Part shown: in pieces, positions 1 through 8,415 of the stretch | How positions within the stretch are numbered: position 1 is the first letter of the stretch | Layout: each line of letters begins with the position of its first letter | Assembly: GCA_019055375.1 (NCBI GenBank) | Contig: JAHQIW010004277.1 | Location: 62,001-126,000, forward strand | Direction: 5' to 3' | Length of the DNA stretch: 64,000 bases | Source of the DNA: Parelaphostrongylus tenuis | Lineage: Eukaryota > Nematoda > Chromadorea > Rhabditida > Metastrongylidae | Translations under genes and position numbers: made by a program | Notes under the pieces: model-generated | What the model was told of the DNA's origin: nothing | Databases searched by the model: none | What the model saw: only the letters and a program-made list of their open reading frames with translations

Positions 1-545
1 GCATCCTTCTCGTTAGATTTAGACGGAGACAGATCTTTCCACAGACGTCGTCGAAATCGATCAACAATCATTTCGCCTGACTAATGCTTGGTGTTATAAG
101 GACAGCGAAGTGAAGATGATGTAATTGTCGACCGTCAATTTTCACTACCATACTGTCCCATAATAGTATTTGCATGATACTTTGGAAGCTGGTAGTGAAT
201 ACTTTTGGCAAGATTGTACCACCTTTTCGAGTCTCTCATCATTCGTCATTAGTAATATTGCTAAATAAAAGCGATATTTTTATTGTGAAATTTTTATACA
301 TCTCACGATGAATTTTCATACATAAGAGTTGAGATGCCCTGATTTCCCAGAGCCTCTATGACTTCCTCTAGTTGGACTAGATCAAAGGAGTTCTTCAAAT
401 TGGCGATAATGAGGCAGGGCGGTCTCTTGTATTTCTGCAAAACATTAGTAAGCCTTGTTATTTGTCATTGTGCGGATGTAGTTCGAAGTAGTGAATTTTA
501 TTTTTGAAACACTCCCTGTTGGACTGTCCTTCATCCATTGGACTT
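1..545 (-). mobile_element. RTE retroposon relic, reverse-transcriptase part
   Basis: Reads antisense as the palm region of an RTE-type reverse transcriptase and aligns along its length with 53040-53620 of the larger RTE in this window (for example the stretch coding the MFMRNG/FDNACGKIG region and the region near the RT start). Many stops and indels. Shared with 45519-46060, so it predates the duplication. Confidence 0.7.
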
Positions 546-969
546 TTTGCACTTAATGTTGTCGCCTCTCACATGCACTTCCCCAAAAAGCCATTGTATC
601 CTTTCTACAAGAACTTTCTATGCACGTTATTGTGTCGCTTCCACATGTACTTTCTGCACAAGGTATTGTATTATTTCTGGATGTACTTTTTTCATAAGCT
701 ATTCTGTCGCCTCAATATGGAATCCAAGTTCCATATGAACTCCATATTGGAGCTATAAATAAACTTTGAATACGAGGCTGACGTGAAAATGAGACATAAC
801 CAACGCAAACAGTGCGAAGAAGTTATCATTTGCTGAGCCATAAGTGTATTAACTCTACCACTATATACTAAGTGAATCAGTCTTCTGATTCTTCAGTAGG
901 TTTATTTCCTATTATGAAGCTGTATCGGCATGATATTTTTTTGTCAATCGAGCCTGTAGCACAAAGCTG

Positions 970-1090
970 AGATAAACCTCATTCAGTTAACGTTTGGACG
1001 TTTCCGTCTTCTTCTAGGTTTCTACGACGTGAGTCGACTGCCCATAGTCGTTTGTTCTCATTGTGGTCTTCGTCTTGGTTGTCGATCGAG
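970..1090 (-). repeat. Hammerhead-like repeat, minus strand
   Basis: On the minus strand it carries a GAAGA block, a GACG/CGTC hairpin and CAAACGTT, similar to the Penelope-end ribozyme motif but with a non-canonical core. It faces 1370-1500 in inverted orientation. The duplicate at 46505-46560 keeps CGAAACGTT, so this copy has lost the conserved G. Confidence 0.4.
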
Positions 1091-1446
1091 GCATTATTTT
1101 TCAAGGGTACCGATCAAATGAAGAACCTCATTCGGCTACACCTTTTTACGATTGATGGCTGTTGATGATAGTCATTGCCCATTCACAATAACTTGTTTTT
1201 CGCAAGACAGTTCATCACGAAATAGTCAGTATTACTAAGGCTAGCTCAGAGCATTATAATATAGTGTAAACGGACTTTTTCTAGTCCTAGATAACTAATA
1301 AATTATATTTCCTTGCTAATCAAGGCTCATTACTCAGGGCACTGTGGAATGTTTCATTTGAGCTGCACCCATCGAAACATATTCAATTCGAACGACAACG
1401 AAGACAAAGAACGCAACGAGAACAAACGACCGTAGGTTATGGACTC

Positions 1447-1500
1447 TGATTATTGGCTTTGAAGAGGACGAAGATGTCCAAACGTTGGCCAATAAATTTT
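1447..1500 (+). repeat. Hammerhead-like fold with 6-bp stem I
   Basis: ATTGGC pairs with GCCAAT as stem I; GGAC and GTCC form stem II. Between them stand TTGAAGA (core C changed to T) and CAAACGTT (core G changed). The fold is that of a type I hammerhead, but two core bases are mutated, so activity is unlikely. Duplicate near 46985-47030. Confidence 0.42.
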
Positions 1501-2264
1501 CGTTAGCAGCCCGTGTTAGAGATTCAATCACTGAAAAAATGATTGTTTCTAATGTAGAGGTTAAAGAAAAGTCGATCTACAACCTATTTCTTCTATATTG
1601 CTTTTTTCTATGGTTTTGCTCCGAACAGGTTGGTAAATAAAAGGAAGAAAAAATTTGTGTAAATGTGATGGAAAACACGAAGAAGAAAGGAACGTCGCAC
1701 GTCAAATGACGAGAATCAAAAACGAGAGGAGATTCTGCTCTCTTAGTGGACATTTGCATGTTAATTCTGCATCGCTTTTTGTGGAAAGCGACATCTCTCT
1801 AAGTCTAAGATAAAAGATTGTTCCTCAATGAGAACGTTCCTGAAATCCACAGAGACATAGTGAAAGGCACTCCCGCAGAATGCACGAAGAGAAGACTGTG
1901 TTGATGCTTACGTCAACCAACGATATTCGCAGTTTGGAACAATGCGTGAATCAGGGATTACGGTGGGTCATTGTTGTCATCATGCGCAAAATGGTCCATC
2001 ATTGTCCGTGATTAGCGCAGGAGTGAAACAAGTAAACTGGTAGTCGAGCTTCTAGCCCTCAGGTGCTTTTCGTCCTATACTCTTTCGCATATAAACACTA
2101 TTACCACACGGCACTGAAGCCGCAGCAGCCATTTTTGCATAACAACGACTAATGGCTGAGTTCGAACAGATGCCGAAATGAGATTTTTATTGTTGTTATA
2201 TTTTTCTTCTGATTAGTTTCCACAGAAGATCTCATCTCTTGATAGGTCACACATTTGTTTCATT

Positions 2265-2462
2265 CTCCAGGTGCTGCGTAGTTAGACGCGGCCCCAAAGC
2301 AGCAATATGCTTCTCTGAGAAGAATCAAGACCACGAGATAGATTCCATTTCTACAGCGCCGATAATAGCATGCACTTCCTGTTTGTATGTAGCCATGTTT
2401 ATTTATGTATGTGTGTTCACAGTTTTATTCTCAATGTTTGAGAGCAGCTCATAATGAATAAA
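2265..2462 (+). other. Possible 3'-terminal exon of an unknown gene
   Basis: After an acceptor-like TTCTCCAG, a short frame (KAAICFSEKN, then SISTAPIIACT) runs to TAA, followed at once by AATGAATAAATC, which could serve as a polyadenylation signal. The counterpart at 48088-48292 keeps this frame, the AATAAA and has a 6-nt in-frame indel. A one-base indel shifts the frame near the acceptor. No family recognised and no upstream exons found; conserved noncoding sequence is just as possible. Confidence 0.22.
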
Positions 2463-2469
2463 TCTTTTG

Positions 2470-2990
2470 CAATGAAAAAACAAGATGTTTGACTGAATCT
2501 TTCTAAAAACGAAGTACAAGTGAAGTTGAATCGCTACTGATCCCTAACAATATTGGATGGAGTTATATCATCGGAATGCTCCTGTTATGCATGTCATAAA
2601 GTCAATATGATGAGAGACGTAGCTCCAGAGTTGAGTGCAAGGAAACCACCGACTCGGGAAACTTTTGAGAGCACCCTGGATATAATGAACATATCATGAA
2701 CGCGCAGTTCCGCTTTTGCCTTTTCGAGTTCAACTCCTTCTGCGTTAGTGTATAGGTCGAAATAGTCAGTACATAGGCGAGGTAAAAAATCGCTCCTTAT
2801 TAACCGAGTCGCTACTGCTGCGCACAACAAGAACGGGTGAAGACTTTGCTCACGTTCACTCCAGTAACTCGATGTTTCAAGGGACTACAAGTGATACAGT
2901 TGATAGGGATTTCACATTTATTACTCATGTGCAGCTTGCCAATGGCAAAACGTCAAACCGGATATAGGCACGTGTGTCAATGTCTCTCTG
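2470..2990 (+). mobile_element. RTE retroposon relic, 3' part
   Basis: Sense-strand similarity to the RTE C-terminal region (TECSCY, VNMM, ELSARK, FESI in broken frames, compare NMM..L.ELSRRKR..W.TFKSIED). It is about 100 nt shorter than the duplicate at 48330-48940. A minus-strand open frame over 2594-2830 is only the antisense of this relic. Confidence 0.5.
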
Positions 2991-3000
2991 AGTACTTTAT

Positions 3001-3038
3001 ATAAATAAATAAATAATATATATATATATATATATATG
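3001..3038. repeat. (TA)n microsatellite after AAATA repeats
   Basis: Short AAAT repeats run into about 11 TA units. The corresponding place in the right duplication arm (near 48950) lacks it. Confidence 0.9.
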
Positions 3039-3534
3039 TTGAGACGGCTCATAACAGCTTTACCTCAACTTCACGATTTTGTAACATTTCAAGACACTTT
3101 TCCGTCACTCGCACCCAATTTCAACCACTTCAACAAAGCATACTTTCTGGTTGCTTTCAGAGTTTGTTCCATAGCTCAAATAAAAAAACTGAATGGTGCA
3201 TTTCACTTTCAAAATGGCTTTACTATTGTACTCTGGTAGCAAAAGTAAAATTATGTTTCTCATTTGAACATTTCTCATTTAACAATTTCTCATCTAGACT
3301 CTTAGTTTCTATTCGACAACTTGATAAACTTCATATTGCGCTGTAACATTGAAGGAGTATTGCGTTTTGCCATCTGACACCCGATATGGCGCGGTGGCTA
3401 GTGCAGTGTTGCAAAATCCTATTAACATACCGGAAAAGCGTGGTTTTTTTGGAATCAGTACCTCGCTGAGCGAAACATAACTTTCTTTCAGCTACTACAG
3501 CGCTACAAAAAGTTCTTTTCAAAGCCATCAGCTT

Positions 3535-3750
3535 ATTCCCAAGATAGAAAACGGTGAATATGTTGAGAGTTAATTTTGTGCTTGATGCGATTGAAATCAG
3601 GTGTGGTGATTTTTTCTAAAGGAGTAAAGGACGTGTTTGACTGATAGGATTGGGGACAATTTGAGCTTTCCAGGCTCTGAAGAAGGCGAACTGCCGAAAC
3701 GTCAGCTGTCAAATAAAGATTAACGCAACACCTCGTGTTTGACTCAAGGA
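3535..3750 (+). mobile_element. Solo Penelope-like terminal fragment
   Basis: About 200 nt nearly the reverse complement of 59605-59800, the end of the large Penelope-like element. It contains a hammerhead motif at 3671-3709. It is missing from the matching place of the right arm (about 49540), so it inserted after duplication or was lost there. Confidence 0.65.
3671..3709 (+). ncRNA. Type I hammerhead ribozyme motif (Penelope-associated)
   Basis: Complete core in order: CTGAAGA at 3677-3683 (fits CUGANGA, the fourth-to-last base being free), stem II GGC/GCC at 3685-3687 and 3693-3695 with loop GAACT, GAAAC at 3696-3700, then GTC with predicted cleavage after C3703. Stem I is short: GCT 3674-3676 with AGC 3704-3706 plus one wobble. 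Stem III is reduced to the palindrome ACGT, so a dimer would be needed, as described for ribozymes in Penelope-like elements. Activity is inferred, not shown. Confidence 0.6.
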
Positions 3751-3779
3751 AGAAAATCAGGAACCATTAACTTAATTGA

Positions 3780-4310
3780 AATAACAGATTTAAGCTGTTG
3801 AATGATTACTAAAATATAAAAGAGAAGCTCAGTTCAGCGAGAAACTTTTGAGTGAAAAACATAATTTTATTGCTGTTTTAGTGCGGAAACAAAGCCGTAT
3901 CATAAATAAATGCGTCCTTGGAATTTCTGAGGTCTGAGCTTTTAGATAAATCTAAGCTTTGAAAGGAAACTGAAAGACACATTTTTCAAAGGATGGAAAA
4001 AGGTGCAAGAAACAAAAAAACCAAACTTATGCAACTTAATATTTTTGTGACTGTTACAGCGTAATAGAGATTTCTTCCTGAAATCTAAATTCTTCTGGAA
4101 TCGTCTAGACATAGGTTATCGAATTGTTACTGAAAGTTCAAAAGAAGAGCTTTGCTCAGCGAGATATCTTTGAATGAGCAGCATCATTTTTTTGCTGTTA
4201 CAACTCAATAACGAAGCCATTTTGGAAGTTAAATACGCCGTTCAAATCCTTTTATTATAAGCTATCGATTAATGACTGAAACTATAAAGAAACTCAAAGA
4301 TATGTTCTCT
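3780..4310 (+). repeat. Dispersed repeat of about 170 bp, several units
   Basis: Units share the blocks GCTGTTACAGCGC, GAGATTTGAGCT.TCGA, and GAGAAA..TTTGA followed by ATAATTTTATT. Here two to three decayed units follow each other. The same family occurs in at least seven other places in the window. Confidence 0.55.
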
Positions 4311-4842
4311 TTGAGGGGTACAAACAAGATACGGATGGAAACTACCCTTTTTGGCTGAAATGTTTTATAGAATAGAATTTTTACTTGACAGATATCATCT
4401 TGCTCTTTTTCGTTTTTTATGCTAATTTCATATAAAACCAATAGCTTTCCTGCAAAAGAATAAACAATACATTCACGTTCGATAGAAGAAATGATGATAA
4501 AAAAGGAAGTAAATAAAGACCTTAAACAAAGTACAGCTTACAATCTCTTTACGTCATGTAGTTCATTTCAATTGTCCTTCCCAATGTGATCATATCAACA
4601 TGAATGTTTTCAATCGCCTTTATTATTGAAAATTTTTCGTATGTAGATGACGATAAATGGTTGTATAATCAATACGGATAGTGATCAGATTAACTTTGTG
4701 CTTGCTATCAGTTTCACTCTTTTTCCTCGCAATTGCACAGAAGGACGTTCAGCTCCTCTTTTTAGCGTTGCGAAACAATTCGTTACCTTAAACCCTCCAT
4801 TTGTTTTCCCTTAGTTTTTCATCAGATCCGTCTCTTCCACTG

Positions 4843-5235
4843 ACTGTTTCCTAACCTCGCTATGAACAATCACTATTGTCTGTAAGAATGTTCAAAGCCT
4901 TACCGAGGTTGCTACATTGGAGCCATGCGCGTTTCGAAGGTATCATCCCTCTCATGAATGATCCGCGATCCACACTGAACCCTACTTTATGGCGGGAATG
5001 GGGAGACGTATGTGGTTATAGCACACGATATTGTTTTATTACCACTTTTTTTAGTCGATGGACAGCGTCTGGCAGATATAAATTGATCCATCTCATCAAC
5101 TGTTTTTTCAAACCTCGCCATAAACATTAAATATAGTCTATAAGAATGTTTAAAGCCTTAGCGAATTGTTACATCAGAGCCATATACGTTTCAGAGGTAT
5201 CGCTTCCCTTATCACTTGCCCACGCCCACACTGAA
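4843..5235 (+). repeat. Insertion of a foldback-family repeat in the left arm
   Basis: Two direct copies of the AGAATGTTCAAAGCCTTA motif with GCCATGCGCGTTTCGAAGGTATC-like continuation (at 4885 and 5143). The right arm runs straight through here (about 51110), so this is a lineage-specific insertion. The family is seen again at 62440-62960. Confidence 0.5.
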
Positions 5236-5239
5236 GTTT

Positions 5240-5880
5240 TTACTTCTTCGATGGTTAAAGATGAGTATAAAGGTTGTTATTGCTTGCCAAGTAAGAATTT
5301 TGATTATATTGTTTGAAAAAATGCAATCCGTTTTTGGCAAGACATCTTCATGCACTTGTCATTCTTTTATTCGTCATTTTCATACAGAATAATCTGTTTC
5401 TCTGTAAATGAATAGCCACGTATTCACACTATGAGATGAACAATAATAGCAGGAAAATGTGAGATTGCAGTGAACGAAAAGCAGCCTGTATCCTTTCACA
5501 TTTCGTAGTTCATTTCATGTGTTTGTCCCTGTATGATCATAATAACATGACTGTTGTTCAGTCGCCATTGATGATGGAAGATCTCCCCACGCAGACAATT
5601 ATAAATGGCTTTAAGATTGAAATAAATGCTGAGCAAACAATATTTTTGTACTTGTTATCAAAATCAACCTCTTGCTTACTATCGCGCGAAGGAAATACGA
5701 GCTGTTGCAGCCTTTTCAGAATAAACCTTGAATCTATATAGAAACCTTCAATTTTTCAACGGGATGGGATTCCAAGAATGGTAGTGAGTAATCACACACC
5801 CACCTCCCTTCCCACCGGCCAGGTCGATGTGCTTCTACACTCCTTTTTTGTGACTTCTGGATAGAACGGTATTTTTGTGG
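5240..5880. other. Duplicated sequence without a recognised gene
   Basis: Matches about 51140-51860 of the right arm. Only short open frames; nothing coding is recognised. Confidence 0.5.

Positions 5881-5882
<2 letters not shown>

Positions 5883-5920
<38 letters not shown>
5883..5920. repeat. (TA)n microsatellite
   Basis: About 19 uninterrupted TA units. Not present at the matching place of the right arm. Confidence 0.92.
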
Positions 5921-5924
<4 letters not shown>

Positions 5925-6011
5925 ATTTCGCACTGGTTTAATGTGATAGAGACATTGTCTTGAGATGCATCCTTGTTTGGGCTTTCGGAGAATAGTGTAC
6001 TCTTCTTGTCG

Positions 6012-6056
6012 AAAATGATGGCTCACGTTTTGACGATTTCGCCTTCCATGGAACAA
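6012..6056 (-). repeat. Hammerhead-like relic
   Basis: Minus strand reads ATGGAAGGCGAAATCGTC then AAAACGTGAGCC, recognisably the same layout as the Penelope-end motif, with several core changes. Similar relic at 31395-31437 on the minus strand. Confidence 0.3.
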
Positions 6057-6225
6057 AGGCGTGCTAAATCACGTCAAATGAATTATTTGGCTAATTTTCT
6101 TTAAATCTATTTTGTTCTTATTTCAATGGTAAAACAATTCAAACGTCTAAATGTAGATAGTAAACTATAACACGCAATTTCTGCGCGTCGCATTGCTCAT
6201 TTTGTATTCTTTATCGAATTATATG

Positions 6226-6480
6226 AAGCGCATATAACTCAGTGGTTAGATGTGCACTGTGTCGCACACAAGGTCAATGGTGCAAATTGGTACCGCACTG
6301 CTTGCAGACTTGTCTAGGAGGATAAGTAGCACTCACTCGACGCAGCGGGAGGCCACTGTGAGTTAGTGTATAGGTCAGATAAGCATTCATTCACCTTAAA
6401 TGGACTTAGAAATTCAAGACGAATGCATGGTGCATCCCTCAGAAATTGATTATCGCCGAGAGCTTTATTCTTAATCCTTT
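6226..6480 (+). mobile_element. tRNA-derived SINE, family 1
   Basis: tRNA-like head (ACTCAGTGGTTAGATGTGC as A-box; GGTCAATGGTGCAAATTGG as B-box region), a body containing GAGGATAAG.AGCACT and GCGGGAGGCCAC, and a tail ending CTTTATTCTTAATCC. Absent from the right arm near 52110. Same family at 7200-7500, 14005-14290, 20360-20655 and 38028-38165. Confidence 0.6.
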
Positions 6481-6570
6481 TTATTGTATTACATGATCAT
6501 ACACACACTCTCACTCACTTCGTATCAGGAACCTTTTGCACGTAAACAACGTTAGATGATCTAATAGGTT

Positions 6571-7008
6571 TTAATAATCAATCAGAAATTATTTTATTTG
6601 ACCATCTTTTGCGGTGTTATGATGTTACAGTAAACCCAATGATGTAGAGTGGTGTGTAAAAACGTTTGCGTCAGCTGGGACTTGAACCCAGATTTCACGC
6701 TTAACGGGAGCTCGCGCTAAACCGTTGCACTACATACAAACGTTTTTGCACACCACTCTACATACAATGAATTCTGATTGATTATTGAAACCCAATATCT
6801 GCCAACATAAGTGGTTCAATGTCGATAATGACTGCCCACGCCAGACCGAAGACGGATGGCTGCTGACAGACGCGTTGTAGTTCGAAAGAGAGGTGTGCAA
6901 GACGAGCTTCGGTAATGCAACGGTTTAGCACGCGCTCTCGGAAAGAGTGAAATCTGGGTTCAAATCTCGGTTGACGCAAACGTTTTTGCACACCACTCTA
7001 CATCATTG
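6571..7008. mobile_element. Inverted pair of tRNA-like SINEs with 13-bp target duplication
   Basis: Flanked by GATCTAATAGGTT at 6558-6570 and 7009-7021. The right arm has a single GATCTGATAGGTT at 52184-52196 and no insert, so the insertion site is visible. Inside are two tRNA-like units in opposite orientation: a minus-strand unit with B-box GGGACTTGAACCC complement near 6680, and a plus-strand unit with A-box near 6915 and GGGTTCAAATCTCGG near 6956. Both outer arms share CCACTCTACATCATTG and CAAACGTTT. It moved as one piece. Confidence 0.65.
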
Positions 7009-7019
7009 GATCTAATAGG

Positions 7020-7165
7020 TTACTTTTGAGCCACACATGTGGCCTGATGTAGGCATTCATACAATGCAATACATGTGTTTCGCTCTTGTGGCCTCGTCAG
7101 TTGCACGCCTTTCGCCTGAGTCAACACTTTTAGGGGCGAGTTCGTTTACATGGAGGATTCGCAGG
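7020..7165 (+). repeat. Foldback-family end fragment, shared by both arms
   Basis: Contains TTTTGAGCCACACATGT, a GCAATACATGTGTTTCG block and CTCGTCAGTTGCAC, matching 52195-52300 and the ends of foldbacks at 15118 and 49650. Confidence 0.45.
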
Positions 7166-7199
7166 CGTGCTTTTTACTCGCACCATAAAACGAAAATAT

Positions 7200-7500
7200 C
7201 ACCTAGTGGAAGAGCGTATGTGGTGCAGTGGTTATAGGTGCTCTATGTCGCACACGGGTCAATGGTTTGATCTCGCGCTCATGGTTCACCAAGCCATCCG
7301 CCCCTATGGGATCGGTAACCTGGTACCAGACTGGTCTCAGATTGTCTGGAAGGATAAGCAGCACTGACTCGGTACAACGGGAGGCCACCGCGAGTCATTT
7401 TAAAGCCCAGATATGCATTCAATCACCTCAAACGAAGTCAAAAATTGAACGCGAATGCATGATGCATTCCTCGGATAGTTCAACGCCAAAAGCTTCATCC
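7200..7500 (+). mobile_element. tRNA-derived SINE, family 1
   Basis: Best-preserved copy: A-box GTGGTGCAGTGGTTATAGG, B-box region GGTCAATGGTTTGATCTC, body with GATAAGCAGCACTGACTCGG and CGGGAGGCCACCGCGAG, tail AAAGCTTCATCCTTTATC. A 137-residue open frame across it is not a gene. Confidence 0.65.
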
Positions 7501-7809
7501 TTTATCTTCTCACTGAGTGGGCGGTGTTGTACACTGGATTGCTCTTGGTTGGTATTCGGCCACATGCATGGTTCACTATTAGGTTTAACCCTTGTCACAT
7601 TCAACAGCACAGAGTTGATGTTTTTGGCCTTCGTGAATTGAATAAATACTTTGAATCTTTCACTTGAATCTTTCTTTCTTTCATTAGACCGTTGTGTACT
7701 CATACCCCTCACTTCTGTTTTTTCTGTACTCTTAAGTCTGTCATTCTGATTGCTCTCATAGGTGTTGAGATGTCCATCCTTTGTTTCGCACAGCAAGGAA
7801 GGCATCGAC

Positions 7810-8309
7810 ATATTCACTTTTTTTGAAATTTTGGAACACAGAAGGAGGAATAATGCTGTGGCAACAAATATTCCTGCTCACTAATCCGGCCTAAACGCCA
7901 GTAACTTTTAGCCGCTCCTAAATTCATAACTAAAGCAAAAGTGGGAGAAGTAGCCGAGTGATTAGTGATGAATGTTATCAGGATGTGAGGTCGCGAACCA
8001 ATCCCCTTCCAGTACTCCTGCAATCAGTCATTACGAGTACCCTACGGAAAGCCTTACTTTGAGTTCTTTGAGACTGTAAGAAGATCTGCTTGACCAACAT
8101 TCTATATCATCTATGAAAAGGGCAAAATTCTCGAACGGCAGTATAATATCGCGCGAATCGATCAAAGACCTTTGGGACGATGAATACAAAGAGATGAATG
8201 AATGCTAGAAGTACTAAGATTTGCACAATGAATTGCAATGAAAGGTCGTAAAAAAAGTGTAATGTCAGCACACAGAACAAATGTCGGTTATTTATGAAAC
8301 TCATTTTAG
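7810..8309 (+). promoter_or_regulatory. Conserved upstream region of protease A
   Basis: About 500 nt upstream of the start ATG is well conserved with 56350-56801 upstream of copy B, so it probably carries promoter elements. It includes a tRNA-like block near 7945-8015 with A-box and B-box-like sequence, probably an old SINE. I see no clear TATA box and no TGATAA-type GATA site. The last 8 nt before ATG resemble a trans-splice acceptor. Limits are inferred only from conservation between paralogs. Confidence 0.4.
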
Positions 8310-8415
8310 ATGCCGTTTTCGCTATTGCTGCTTTACCTTCCTTTGATTCGTTCTACGAATATCACGGCATACGAAAACTGGTATCTGAAAAACAACTGCG
8401 GAGCTCATTTTCTGA
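8310..8415 (+). CDS. Protease A exon 1 (signal peptide)
   Basis: The ATG at 8310 directly follows ATTTTAG, which fits either an SL trans-splice acceptor or a cis acceptor; this is why I chose it. The exon encodes 35 residues: a Leu-rich signal peptide, then a short segment ending in the NNCGAHFL motif. The donor is GTGAGT and the exit phase is 1. A second ATG at 8294 opens a different frame that stops at the exon end and does not join to exon 2. Copy B conserves the start, the acceptor-like sequence and the donor. Confidence 0.82.

Noticed and set aside
504..758. 84-codon + frame, partly kept at 46062-46271
   Set aside because: Cys/Phe/Tyr-rich translation of a pyrimidine-rich stretch with internal near-repeats; the frames differ between the arms.
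2594..2830. 78-codon minus-strand frame
   Set aside because: Antisense of an RTE relic that is readable on the + strand; not conserved as a frame in the right arm.
7228..7641. 137-codon + frame and overlapping 129-codon minus frame
   Set aside because: Both run across a tRNA-derived SINE and its flank; no motifs.
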